Notes: generated by a model from the letters alone, not told the origin. Positions 1 to 9,080 are shown, counted from the stretch's first letter. The stretch is 18,334 bases of DNA from an uncultured Clostridia bacterium (GCA_937877675.1 CALEIS010000037.1:1-18334); one strand, 5' to 3'. Numbers and translations: made by a program.

Positions 1-2353
1 ATGTGATATTGAACATTTCAAATGTGTAGTATGAATATTCAACTTCTCGTTTCCAAGATTTGAGTGCTGTTTCAGCAATACGGAATGCGAAATCTGTTTC
101 GCCTAAATCGAGCATAGTTTTCCATACAAACCATTGATGTGAAAGCCATACATTACCATTCCAATAACCATTTGTGATGTAATATGATGCAGTTTTATCA
201 ACAGCCGAAATACCAACAGGGCTGAACATTTCATCATCGCTCTTTAAGTGACCGAGAATTCTGTCACGTTGATTTTCTGTTACTGCACCTGCGATAATTG
301 GGTAAATACCATCCATTGTCTTGTTAAGGTTTTCACCCTGAGCATTTCTGTATTTTTCCTTTGGATTACCATTCTCATCGTGAATAACATATGAGAAATA
401 GCCACATTTTTCGTCCCAAGAATATTTTTGAAGTGCAGTTGATACTCTGTCAATATCCTCAAGATATGTTTCTTTGTCATTTTCCCTACCAAGCATATCT
501 GCACACATATAGAGAATCTTTGCACAACGGATAACCTGAGATGATGAAATAACAGGTGTCATCCATTTCTGCTTTTGCTCTGCATACATAGCCTTCTGTG
601 GTGGCAAATCGTCCATACCACTACAATTATAGAAATAATCAAATGTGGTTGTAAGACCACTATTGAACTTTGTTGTAGTTGAGCCGTTAATCTTACCAGC
701 AAGGAAATCGTAGAACATTTTTACTCGGTCATAATATTTTAAAAGTTCTGTTTTGTCCTTTGCTCGTTTAAGCATTTCAAGATATTGATAAATATGTACA
801 GGCACAGGAGAGCCATGGAGCAAGAATGCCCATTGGTCATTATCTGTTAAGTATGTTTCAAGAATGTAATCTGCAATATGTGGTGCAAACTCAAGCATAT
901 CAAGACCGATAAAGCCTGAATCCCAAGTATAGAATGAGTCCCAACGCTTACCTGGAGTATGGTGAACAACATATTCGCCGTTACGATAAAGAGGATAAAC
1001 TGTATTCTGGAAAACAGTTGCACGGAGAATTCTATTTGAGAATTCGTAAGTTTTACCTGCCTCATTGAGGTCAAACTTTTCAAGGGAATTATATGCTTCT
1101 TCATAGATTTTTTCGTATTCCTCTGTTGTTTTATACTCTGTTTCACCGAATGAGAGAACAGCATATTCAATATGCTCTGTATGTGGCTCTACATAAAGAG
1201 TATAAACAACTGTATTGTGATAAAAACCTTCGTCACTATGTTTTTCAGAGAATGAGCCTGAAAATGTTTCAAGCATATTCTGGAAGCTTTCGTCAGGCTG
1301 TGAAATACGAGCAGTTGGACTGTCTTCAAGGCAACCTGTATTAAAATCACGAAAACGAGTAACATCGTTAAATGTTCTTACATAAAACTTCCCGTCCACA
1401 CCGTCATATTTATAACTTGCAAGTTTACCAAGGTCACAAGTTTTTGTTTCAATTTCAGGATAGAAATTATGTGTTTTTGATGTTACAGAAACAGTTTCTT
1501 CCTTTTCAGTAACACAGATAAAGTCGAATTCAATTCCACCTGTACCACAAGAAACAAGTTCAACATTTTCGTTATTGAATGGAACAGTTAAAATATTAAA
1601 ATCTGTTGCAGATGGAAATGTAATTTCTTCACCGCTTAATGTCCATACACTTGCCTTATCGTCAGTTGTACGATAACGGATGTTGAGTACTGGCTCTGCA
1701 AACGAAGAAATTCCGTCTATTTCGTAAGTTACTCTGTCCCCTGCTTCTTCACCAAGTTTTGAGTATTTAGGAAGAATATAACGGTTGTTATCACGGTCAC
1801 CAAGACCTTTGTGATATGTAAAACCATCATCAAAGAACTCGCCTTTTTTCATAGCGTCAATTACCTGCTTGTCCCAAGGACGAACAGTGTTGTAATCGTA
1901 TGACTTATAATCGAGAGCCTTTATGAAGATATTTTTTTCAGGCAAAATTGGAGTTGTTGCATAAACATTTGGGTATTCAATGGCAGAAAAAAGGTTTAAA
2001 AGGCAGATTTGAGTAATGTCCGTATTGTTCACAAACTTTGTACGGACAAGAACACTGTCACTATCAAGCTTTGTAAAGGATACATCTGCATAAACCCTAT
2101 CCTTCCACTCGAGGTCATAACGATATGAATAAAAGGAGTAGTCGGACTTTGCTTCCCATGGGTGAACACCAACAGGAACAGTCACATTTGGAACACGGCT
2201 ATCGGCATTTTCAACTGCAGGACTTACAACGCAGTCAAAACGGACACCACCCTCTGTTTTGTGGTCAACAATTCGTGAAATACCGCTGTATTTTTTTGAA
2301 TATGGACCCCAAAAACCTAAGTGTTTATACATTTTTTCTGTTACTTTGCTCAT
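1..2353 (-). CDS. GH63/MGH1-like (alpha/alpha)6 glycoside hydrolase, 3' end cut by window edge
   Basis: The frame is open from the ATG at 2353 to the left edge, giving 784 codons with no stop, so the C-terminus is missing. The start is supported by GAGG at 2362-2365, 8 nt upstream. No signal peptide is visible (MSKVTEKMYKHLGF), so it should be cytoplasmic. The N-terminal half (about residues 10-380) reads as beta-rich and is probably a supersandwich domain. The C-terminal half is helical and carries WDSFYTWDSGF (residues 471-481), with two Asp (472, 478) in the position where GH63-type enzymes keep their general acid. A YWNGNVWLSHQW segment near residue 730 resembles the Y/W-x-G-x-V-W barrel motif of GH63, GH37 and related families. 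By family it would hydrolyse alpha-glucosidic or similar bonds of an oligosaccharide, but the substrate cannot be read. It has its own promoter and neighbours a GH31/GH-D operon, which suggests a shared substrate. I assigned the family by motif recognition only. Confidence 0.72.
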   Translation of the reverse strand, partial: MSKVTEKMYKHLGFWGPYSKKYSGISRIVDHKTEGGVRFDCVVSPAVENADSRVPNVTVPVGVHPWEAKSDYSFYSYRYDLEWKDRVYADVSFTKLDSDSVLVRTKFVNNTDITQICLLNLFSAIEYPNVYATTPILPEKNIFIKALDYKSYDYNTVRPWDKQVIDAMKKGEFFDDGFTYHKGLGDRDNNRYILPKYSKLGEEAGDRVTYEIDGISSFAEPVLNIRYRTTDDKASVWTLSGEEITFPSATDFNILTVPFNNENVELVSCGTGGIEFDFICVTEKEETVSVTSKTHNFYPEIETKTCDLGKLASYKYDGVDGKFYVRTFNDVTRFRDFNTGCLEDSPTARISQPDESFQNMLETFSGSFSEKHSDEGFYHNTVVYTLYVEPHTEHIEYAVLSFGETEYKTTEEYEKIYEEAYNSLEKFDLNEAGKTYEFSNRILRATVFQNTVYPLYRNGEYVVHHTPGKRWDSFYTWDSGFIGLDMLEFAPHIADYILETYLTDNDQWAFLLHGSPVPVHIYQYLEMLKRAKDKTELLKYYDRVKMFYDFLAGKINGSTTTKFNSGLTTTFDYFYNCSGMDDLPPQKAMYAEQKQKWMTPVISSSQVIRCAKILYMCADMLGRENDKETYLEDIDRVSTALQKYSWDEKCGYFSYVIHDENGNPKEKYRNAQGENLNKTMDGIYPIIAGAVTENQRDRILGHLKSDDEMFSPVGISAVDKTASYYITNGYWNGNVWLSHQWFVWKTMLDLGETDFAFRIAETALKSWKREVEYSYYTFEMFNIT

Positions 2354-2383
2354 AATGAATACCTCGCATGAAAATATGAAAAT

Positions 2384-2412
2384 ATTATACCAAATATTGT
2401 GGTGTATTTCAA
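2384..2412 (-). promoter_or_regulatory. Promoter of the GH63-like gene
   Basis: On the minus strand there is a -35 TTGAAA (2407-2412), a 17-nt spacer and a perfect -10 TATAAT (2384-2389). This places the start of transcription about 24 nt before the GH63-like ATG. An imperfect 15-bp palindrome, ACCACAATATTTGGT (2389-2403), fills most of the spacer and could be an operator. Confidence 0.75.
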
Positions 2413-2428
2413 TATGGATGTATAAAAT

Positions 2429-2447
2429 GGCTCCCGAAAAAGGAGCT
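2429..2447. repeat. Short inverted repeat between divergent promoters
   Basis: GGCTCC (2429-2434) and GGAGCT (2442-2447) form a 5-bp GC-rich stem plus a terminal G-T pair, with a 7-nt loop. It lies just upstream of the GH63-like -35 and about 55 bp upstream of the divergent hydrolase -35. No gene transcribed toward it ends here, so a regulator site is as likely as a terminator. Confidence 0.35.
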
Positions 2448-2502
2448 GAGAAGAAACCGATAAATTCAAATATATTTTGTTAACTCTTGCCTTTGCTTTG
2501 CC

Positions 2503-2531
2503 TTGATTATATGGTTATTGTTTGTTATAAT
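2503..2531 (+). promoter_or_regulatory. Promoter of the alpha/beta hydrolase gene
   Basis: -35 TTGATT (2503-2508), 17-nt spacer, -10 TATAAT (2526-2531), with an extended -10 TG at 2523-2524. The predicted transcript starts near 2538, so the leader is only about 13 nt and begins almost at the ribosome-binding site AGAGGTG (2539-2545). Confidence 0.75.
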
Positions 2532-2550
2532 GTGAAAAAGAGGTGTTATT

Positions 2551-3495
2551 ATGGATAAAAAGGTTTACACAAGAGGTTTAGTTGGTCAATACTGGTACAA
2601 CTTTACCGAGGCACTTGCTATGGTTGCTACTTATCGTCCTGTGCCTAAAAATGTGACTTATTCTAAAATGACTTATGGTAATAAAAAGTTAAATTTCATT
2701 AACACATTTTGTCGTAATGATTTAACTAACGAAAAGAAACCATTGTTTCTCTATATTCACGGTGGTGGCTGGATTTCAGGAATTACTGAAATGAGAAATC
2801 CATATATCACAAATTGGGCAGAATTGGGTTTTTATTGTGCTTCCATAAGTTACTCCTATGCACCACAAGAGGTTTTCCCTACTCAGATTAAGGAAATTTT
2901 CACTGCAATCGATTACATAATTGACCACGCAAAGGGTCTTGGAATTGACACAGAAAATGTAGTAATTGCAGGTGAAAGTGCTGGTGGATACTACATTTCA
3001 TTTGTAGCTCATTGCCTTTCACACCCTGAAATCCTTGAAAAGTTAGGAATAAAATTCCGAAATGCCGACAAATTTAAGATTAAGGTACTTGTTTCACATT
3101 GTGGTTGTTTTAATCCACAACGACTTGTTAATGAAAAGAAAGAGCAATCAAATTTTCCTGATATAAAAATGATGACAAGTACATTTGTTGGTAAAAATCT
3201 TGAAGAAACAAGAAAGTTTTTAAATTCCCATGAAGGTCAAATAGTTATTCCACAGATTGATAATACTTTCCCACCAAGTTTTCTTATTTGGGCAACAAAG
3301 GACTATTTAAGATATGAAACATTTGATTTAAGTGATGAATTAACAGCACATGGAGTTGTACATAAGACCTATAAAGCAGATGGAAAAATTGCTGCTCACG
3401 CATGGTCTATTGCAACAATATTTAAAGAGGCAAAAGATTGTCTTAAAGAAACAATTGATTTTGTACTCCCCTATTTACCTGATTATTTTGCATAG
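2551..3495 (+). CDS. Alpha/beta hydrolase of the HGGGW (hormone-sensitive-lipase-like) esterase family
   Basis: This 314-residue protein has no signal peptide or membrane segment and is probably cytosolic. The oxyanion-hole motif HGGGW is at residues 70-74. The nucleophile elbow GESAGG (141-146) makes Ser143 the nucleophile. Asp251 (WATKDY) and His283 (AAHAW) are well placed as the rest of the triad. The length fits the Aes/HSL-like esterases (about 300 residues), which cleave short acyl esters. It is transcribed divergently from the GH63-like gene and convergently with the GH31 operon, so it sits in the middle of a carbohydrate locus. Removal of acetyl groups from sugars would fit, but that is inference from context. 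The start is set by AGAGGTG 5 nt upstream of the ATG. The frame ends in a shared terminator. Confidence 0.85.
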   Translation: MDKKVYTRGLVGQYWYNFTEALAMVATYRPVPKNVTYSKMTYGNKKLNFINTFCRNDLTNEKKPLFLYIHGGGWISGITEMRNPYITNWAELGFYCASISYSYAPQEVFPTQIKEIFTAIDYIIDHAKGLGIDTENVVIAGESAGGYYISFVAHCLSHPEILEKLGIKFRNADKFKIKVLVSHCGCFNPQRLVNEKKEQSNFPDIKMMTSTFVGKNLEETRKFLNSHEGQIVIPQIDNTFPPSFLIWATKDYLRYETFDLSDELTAHGVVHKTYKADGKIAAHAWSIATIFKEAKDCLKETIDFVLPYLPDYFA

Positions 3496-3496
3496 T

Positions 3497-3532
3497 AAAA
3501 AAGGACGATGATTACTCATCGTCCCTTTTTTT
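3497..3532. terminator. Bidirectional intrinsic terminator (hydrolase / GH31 operon)
   Basis: A perfect 9-bp stem, GGACGATGA (3503-3511) with TCATCGTCC (3516-3524), has a 4-nt TTAC loop. It is flanked by A6 (3497-3502) on one side and T7 (3526-3532) on the other, so it can end transcription on both strands between the convergent genes. The T-run contains the TAA stop of the GH31 gene (3531-3533). Confidence 0.92.
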
Positions 3533-5906
3533 AGTCTTCCATAGCAAATACTGCTTCGTCAAGACACATTCTTAATGATTTTGACTTTATAGACCTTGTT
3601 ATTGATTTAAAGTCCTTTTTATCCTTACAATTTACAATTCGTTTACTTGTGAGAACTTTTTTCATATTATTACCGTTAAGGTGAATAAGGCAATCAAGTG
3701 CTCGGTCATTAACTGGCTTATTCTTCTTTGCCACAATACCTGTAAGTGTAATCACGATTTCATCTGCAACACTTACATTGTTAACTGTAAATGTGTTTTT
3801 GTTTACATTTACAGGAGTATATAAGCCATTAACCATAACTGTTACTTCATCAAATGATGCAACATCCTTAAACTCAAATGTATAGTTTCTCTGTGCAGGG
3901 ATACAGCTAATAGCAGTACCACCATTTATAGTGAATTTAATTGTGTCATTTTCTTCAGCTACAGTCATCTTTGTAATTGAATACTCACCTAATTTATACT
4001 TACCTGTTTCACCGTCATCTTCATAAAAATCAACAGTATTATTACCACGATAAATGTCAATTTTAAGGTTTTCAGGACATCCCCAACCATTACCCTCATC
4101 GAGAGATGTCTGCAAAATTGCACCCTCTTTTGCGAGTACAGGAATAGTGTTGATTGGGCTATTGATAACAACCTTTTGTCCACCTTTATAAATCTTGCCA
4201 TCAAAGATGTTAGTCCATCTGCCCTCTGGTAACCACATTTTAGTTGAAGCCATCTTTGTCTTTGAATCAATCTTTGTAGTAACAGGTCCAACAAGGAGTT
4301 CTGAACCGAAGAAATATTCGTTAGGATATTCAAAACTTTCCTTATTTTCAGGATATGTATAGTACAATGGTTCACAAAGTGCTCTGCCATCTTTAAATGT
4401 ACGATAGTTCATTGAATAGATATATGGAATCATCTTGTGACGAAGCTGTAAGTACTCTGTACCAAGAGTTTCTGCTTCCCAAGAGAAATTCCAAGGCTCT
4501 TTACCAAGAACATCAAAACTTGTTGAGTGAAGTCTTAATATTGGAAGGAAAACTGCAAGTTGTAACCATCGGATATAGAGTTCGTCATCATGCTCACCCA
4601 TCATATGACCGCCAATGTCATGGCTCCACCAAGTATAACCACAGTTTGCAGCATTTGCTGTGAAATATGGTTGGAAATCAAGAACTTTCCAGTTGATTGC
4701 AGTGTCACCTGAGAAACCAAGTGGATAACGATGTGAACCGATTCCTGCATAACGTGAAAGAATCATTGGTCGTCTGTTTTCACGGTCTGTATCAAGGTAA
4801 TGATAGTGGTTAAGAAGCCACAATGGGTCAAGACCTGCTTTTTTACTCTTTGTACCCTGTTGCCAGTCAATCCACCAGAAATCAACACCCTCATTTTCGT
4901 ATGGATGATGAAGAATGTCAAAATATGCGTTGATGAATTTCTTATCAGTAAGGTCAAACTGAACAGATTCTTCCTTTGATTTATCCACACCCATAGCATC
5001 TGCCATTTCTTCGTACATATCTTCAAATGCACGAACACCATCAGCAGGATGAAGATTAAGAGTAACTTTAAGTCCCATATTGTGAAGCTTTTTGAGGAAT
5101 GCTTTATAATCAGGGAAAAGCTCAGTATTCCAGCTATATCCTGTCCATCCACTACTTAAAATATTGCTTGACTTATACTTTTTATTAAACTGCTTTTTAA
5201 GGTCAACCCAATGCCAGTCCATATCAACAGTTGCGATAGTAAGTGGAATATTACGGTCAGCAAATTCAACCATCAAATCCTCATATTCCTTCTGTGTATA
5301 TGCTCTGTAACGGCTCCACCAGTTACCCAAAGCATATCTTGGCACAAGTGGTGGCATACCTGTAACTTTATAGAAATTATTAATACCCATTACATAGTTT
5401 TTACCATAAGCAAAAACATAGAAATCCTTTGTACCTTTTTCACGGGATGAGAGCATACCATCATCATTCAAAAGAAGAGTTTTACTATCATAGTAAACAC
5501 TCACACCATCTGTTGAAATGATACCTTCGTTAAGTTCTGTTGGGCCATATGTACCATCAAGAGTTCTTGTTGTACCTTTGAGGTTATTTTCACGTGTATA
5601 ACTACATTTTTTGCCATCAATAACAACATAGTTGAAACTACCTGAATGGCTATTTATGTAGAATTCTGCATAATTTGTTTTTACACAAAGAATATCAACC
5701 TTTGTTTCGTGTGTAAAATCTACCTTACCAAAATTTCTGTACCAAATACTCTGTGAAGGTAAATCTGTAAATTTTCCGTCAGTTGAATACTCAACACGTA
5801 CAGTTTCAGGAGTCAAAACTGTAACTCTTACATTTTGACTAGTTATAACATTTTCTTCATAAGCCTTGCCATCGGTATTGGCCAAAAGCACTTTATTTAA
5901 TTCCAT
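3531..5906 (-). CDS. Glycoside hydrolase family 31 (alpha-glucosidase/alpha-xylosidase-type)
   Basis: This 791-residue enzyme has no signal peptide. The order is an N-terminal beta-sandwich (about 1-185), a (beta/alpha)8 barrel (about 190-500), then C-terminal beta domains. The nucleophile is Asp347 in WWIDWQQG, and the acid/base is Asp401 in GFSGD. IATVDMDWHW (224-233), GLKVTLNLHP (278-287) and SHDIGG (428-433) are further GH31 landmarks. WWIDWQQG differs from the classical WxDMNE motif, so it belongs to a side branch and the exact specificity (alpha-glucoside, alpha-xyloside, alpha-galactoside) is open. A lysine-rich tail of about 65 residues after residue 725 looks additional to the usual C-terminal domains. 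The gene follows the GH-D-like gene by 17 nt with a GTGAGG ribosome-binding site, and it is last in the operon. Confidence 0.93.
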   Translation of the reverse strand: MELNKVLLANTDGKAYEENVITSQNVRVTVLTPETVRVEYSTDGKFTDLPSQSIWYRNFGKVDFTHETKVDILCVKTNYAEFYINSHSGSFNYVVIDGKKCSYTRENNLKGTTRTLDGTYGPTELNEGIISTDGVSVYYDSKTLLLNDDGMLSSREKGTKDFYVFAYGKNYVMGINNFYKVTGMPPLVPRYALGNWWSRYRAYTQKEYEDLMVEFADRNIPLTIATVDMDWHWVDLKKQFNKKYKSSNILSSGWTGYSWNTELFPDYKAFLKKLHNMGLKVTLNLHPADGVRAFEDMYEEMADAMGVDKSKEESVQFDLTDKKFINAYFDILHHPYENEGVDFWWIDWQQGTKSKKAGLDPLWLLNHYHYLDTDRENRRPMILSRYAGIGSHRYPLGFSGDTAINWKVLDFQPYFTANAANCGYTWWSHDIGGHMMGEHDDELYIRWLQLAVFLPILRLHSTSFDVLGKEPWNFSWEAETLGTEYLQLRHKMIPYIYSMNYRTFKDGRALCEPLYYTYPENKESFEYPNEYFFGSELLVGPVTTKIDSKTKMASTKMWLPEGRWTNIFDGKIYKGGQKVVINSPINTIPVLAKEGAILQTSLDEGNGWGCPENLKIDIYRGNNTVDFYEDDGETGKYKLGEYSITKMTVAEENDTIKFTINGGTAISCIPAQRNYTFEFKDVASFDEVTVMVNGLYTPVNVNKNTFTVNNVSVADEIVITLTGIVAKKNKPVNDRALDCLIHLNGNNMKKVLTSKRIVNCKDKKDFKSITRSIKSKSLRMCLDEAVFAMED

Positions 5907-5923
5907 AACTTTTCCTCACTTAT

Positions 5924-8605
5924 TTATATTTCTTTAAAGGACAAAGCCTTTGAAATAACTTTAAGATTATTTACTTTGTCAGACACCTGAATTTCCGAGT
6001 CTTTAAGTTCATTACAAAGTACTTCATTGTATGCTGAACTGCTAAGTTCACCGTTGACATAGAGTTTTGCGAGTCCGTTGGGTTCACATACAACTGTAAT
6101 CAAATCACCTTTTTGAATTGAGATGTCCCCAACACTACTCTTATCTCCAAAACTGATTTCACCTAATTGTTTATTAAGTTTTACAGTAAGATTCTGAACA
6201 GTTAAAGCATCACCATCATCAGTATTATCAACATTAAACTGAATTGTAAAATCACGAGCAGAAGGAATTTTATTGTCCTCACAGATGAAATTATGGTAGT
6301 ATTTTCCGGTGAATTCTACACCATTCATATCACCAAAAGCATTCTTAACTGTAAGTGAAACAAATACTTTTTCTACTGGGTTTTCAAATGTGATTTTAAG
6401 TGTACTGTAATCCTCTAAAATCTCAATATCTTTGATTTTTTCATTGGATGAAATCAATGAAAGGTCTGTATAAATTCTTTCATCAAAGAACATGAGAAGT
6501 TCCTTATCACTCTCGAATCTGCCATAAATTAACTGTGGAACAATTTCTTCCTGAGAAGAGAATTTCATAATTACAACTTCTAATGGTGCTAATTCAATTA
6601 CAAGTTGGTCACCATAAGAATAAGTTCTCTCGTCCTTATCAGTTGTATATGGATAAATTGAAATTCTTTCCATATCCTTTGCAACTGGGAATGTACCTGT
6701 TAGTTTATCCAATGTCAAGGTGAATTTTTTAGTTTCATTTGATGGGTTACGAAGTGATACGATACCTGCAGTTTCTGTCCATGCAGAATATCCATAAACC
6801 TCACCTTTTGTTGGTGCACCACCGATAAAACGAGATGTTTTAATAACATCATAGTTATTGCGGATAAAACGAAGAGCATCTGCATTTATACGCCATTTAG
6901 CCTTATTAAACATATTGTATGAATAATAAAGTTCCCAGAAAGCAGTACCACGAGTTGTCATCATAAACATATATTTACGGAATTCTTCATCAGTCATTGA
7001 AATCTTTGCAGTATTGCCGTAAATAGGGTCGTGGTTATAGATGAATTCATGTGGAAATTGGTAATTTCTTACCACACTGAAATCGTAATATCTTCCATCA
7101 CGATATGTCAGCACTCTATCCACATCACGGTCACTAAGTTTCTCACCACTGTCAGTTTTGTCAACAAATCCAATATCTCCACTATTCTGAATCCAAAGAC
7201 TATCTGTCCACTGTAAAAACCAAGGACTTGCATTACAATAACTTGTTTGGTTTATCCACAAATTCTTACCAATAGTTTCTCTTGCAATACGAAGTTTTTT
7301 GAAAACCTCAATCCATTTTTCCCACATTTCAGTATATTGATATGTATCGTTATATCCGCCTGTAATGTGACCATGTTTCTTTGATGGACAAGCTCTTAAT
7401 AAAAATCCATCAAGTTTCCAATAGTTTATATCAAACTTTTTCTGATTATCAAGGTAATACTCGGTAATATTTTTAATATACTCGTGGGATGACACACATA
7501 CATCTTTTGCTGATTTATTATAGCCACCCTTACCTGCTTTTTCCATATGTTTGCCAAAGGAGGCAGTTTTGTTGTTATATCCACCCCTTGGACCATTCCA
7601 AAGCCCAAATTCTGATGAGAATTTCTTGGCTATATTTGATGATGGATACAACTCATTAGGGAATTTTTTATTAAAAGCCCAGAAATCTGCATCCCAATCA
7701 ACAAATCCATCATCCACAACATAGGAATCAAGTGGTGGTACCATTGTTTTTGAAAGATTATCTTCAATTTCCTTGAATGATTCCATTATGTTTTCATTAG
7801 TAATGTCATGCATATGGTCATACCATGAATTATACTGAAAACGAGGTTTAATTTTTCTTGAAATTTCTCTGATATATGTAAGGAAATCCTCACGAATTAC
7901 TTGTAAATCAAGGCTTCTTGCAGCACCAACAACTGTATTCCATGTTCTGAACGTATGACCACAATTAAGATTTAATTTATCAAAAGTTTTCCCACTGAAG
8001 TATCTACAATAAGCAGTATTCCCATCAATATTATTTTCTGATAACGGAAATTCTGAACCTAAAAACAATCCATTGACATACACAGGTTGACCCAATGCTG
8101 AATGATATTTTGTAAGGTATGCAGGTTCAATATCTCCTATTGTCCACTGCTGTTCAGGTTTATCAATAAGAATATGTTCACAATCGATATAATCAATTGT
8201 CAAAAGATGCTGACTTTCAGGAGCAACAACCATCTCAATATATTTATGCATATAATGATGATTATCTTCTATTTCAACCGTTTCAACAAAGGAAATTTTT
8301 GCACCATTAAAAATACAGGGCTTGAAAACAAACTCAACACGATGTTTAAACACATTTACATTTTCAATTTCAAGATTATTTGATGAAAGAAAAGCTGTAC
8401 TATAACCCAAAAATCGCTTAAGTTTAAATACCACCACAAATTCTGCAGAACCTGGCATAAATTTAATTGATTTTTCTTCAACTGTACGCTTATTAACAAT
8501 TTCAGTTGTATTTAAACGATTATTCTTTGTTGAAAAACGTCTTTCAATGTAATCGTTACCGATAACAGCTGAATTTTCTTCAAAATATGCATATACCCCA
8601 GCCAT
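5924..8605 (-). CDS. Large cytoplasmic glycosidase resembling clan GH-D (GH36/alpha-galactosidase-like) with C-terminal lectin-like domain
   Basis: The product has 893 residues and no signal peptide. The N-terminal third (1-250) reads as a beta-sandwich. A central barrel follows, with YVVDDGFVDWD (295-305), FGLWNGPRGG (333-342), FDINYWKLDGF (391-401) and NSGDIGF (474-480). The KLD and SGD placements match the nucleophile (Asp399) and acid/base (Asp477) of clan GH-D, so an alpha-galactosidase-like retaining enzyme is the best guess. GH31 and GH101/129-type barrels are alternatives. After a beta domain, the end (about 785-893), with LAKLYVNGELS (846-856), looks like a concanavalin/LamG-type fold. 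The ATG overlaps the stop of the upstream gene by one base (TAATG), which predicts translational coupling. The family is inferred from motifs and the substrate is unknown. Confidence 0.65.
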   Translation of the reverse strand: MAGVYAYFEENSAVIGNDYIERRFSTKNNRLNTTEIVNKRTVEEKSIKFMPGSAEFVVVFKLKRFLGYSTAFLSSNNLEIENVNVFKHRVEFVFKPCIFNGAKISFVETVEIEDNHHYMHKYIEMVVAPESQHLLTIDYIDCEHILIDKPEQQWTIGDIEPAYLTKYHSALGQPVYVNGLFLGSEFPLSENNIDGNTAYCRYFSGKTFDKLNLNCGHTFRTWNTVVGAARSLDLQVIREDFLTYIREISRKIKPRFQYNSWYDHMHDITNENIMESFKEIEDNLSKTMVPPLDSYVVDDGFVDWDADFWAFNKKFPNELYPSSNIAKKFSSEFGLWNGPRGGYNNKTASFGKHMEKAGKGGYNKSAKDVCVSSHEYIKNITEYYLDNQKKFDINYWKLDGFLLRACPSKKHGHITGGYNDTYQYTEMWEKWIEVFKKLRIARETIGKNLWINQTSYCNASPWFLQWTDSLWIQNSGDIGFVDKTDSGEKLSDRDVDRVLTYRDGRYYDFSVVRNYQFPHEFIYNHDPIYGNTAKISMTDEEFRKYMFMMTTRGTAFWELYYSYNMFNKAKWRINADALRFIRNNYDVIKTSRFIGGAPTKGEVYGYSAWTETAGIVSLRNPSNETKKFTLTLDKLTGTFPVAKDMERISIYPYTTDKDERTYSYGDQLVIELAPLEVVIMKFSSQEEIVPQLIYGRFESDKELLMFFDERIYTDLSLISSNEKIKDIEILEDYSTLKITFENPVEKVFVSLTVKNAFGDMNGVEFTGKYYHNFICEDNKIPSARDFTIQFNVDNTDDGDALTVQNLTVKLNKQLGEISFGDKSSVGDISIQKGDLITVVCEPNGLAKLYVNGELSSSAYNEVLCNELKDSEIQVSDKVNNLKVISKALSFKEI

Positions 8606-9045
8606 TATTTATTCTCCTCTGAAAAAAGAATTTTCTCAGTTGCTAATGCTGCGTCCTCGACAATCTTAACACAAGGTCTTTTTTGATAATACTCAGGAGT
8701 CCTAGCTTCTGGAACACTTGATTTTTCCACTTCAACAAGGCCTAAAAGTTCCTTGCACACTATTGAATTGTTGGTTTTCTTAAATTCATCAACTATAAGA
8801 CGAACTTTTTCATAAACTGCTGTTTTGTCTAATTCAGGGTATTTAAGTCCCACAACCATAGCACTACCACTAACCGAACCGCAGACTTCTCGCATTCTGC
8901 CAACGCCACCGCCAAGGCCTACTGAAATTGCCAACGCCATTTCTTCTGAAAGTCCTAAATCTGGTGCAAAGGCAACAAAAACAGCCTGTGAACAGTTTTT
9001 CCCTTCCATAAAAAGTTCTATTGCTCTATCCGAATACTTTGACAT
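8605..9045 (-). CDS. C_GCAxxG_C_C family redox-type protein
   Basis: A 146-residue cytosolic protein that matches the C_GCAxxG_C_C family signature: Cys18 (GKNCSQAV), Cys55 in CGSVSG (55-60, a variant of GCAxxG), Cys97 (SIVCKEL) and Cys125 (KRPCVKI), plus the glycine-rich GLGGGVGRM (43-51). Members have conserved cysteines of presumed redox or metal function, but no reaction is established. The longer frame begins at 9090. I chose the ATG at 9045 because GAGGGG (9056-9061) lies 10 nt upstream, and because the usual family N-terminus (ALELF-like) starts here. It leads the GH-D/GH31 operon and overlaps the next start as TAATG. Why such a protein is coupled to two glycosidases is unclear. Confidence 0.85.
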   Translation of the reverse strand: MSKYSDRAIELFMEGKNCSQAVFVAFAPDLGLSEEMALAISVGLGGGVGRMREVCGSVSGSAMVVGLKYPELDKTAVYEKVRLIVDEFKKTNNSIVCKELLGLVEVEKSSVPEARTPEYYQKRPCVKIVEDAALATEKILFSEENK

Positions 9046-9080
9046 AGCCAAAATTCCCCTCATAATATCATATTTATTAA

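Noticed and set aside
2429..2447. Intrinsic terminator
   Set aside because: No transcript is expected to end here and the following U tract is poor on both strands.
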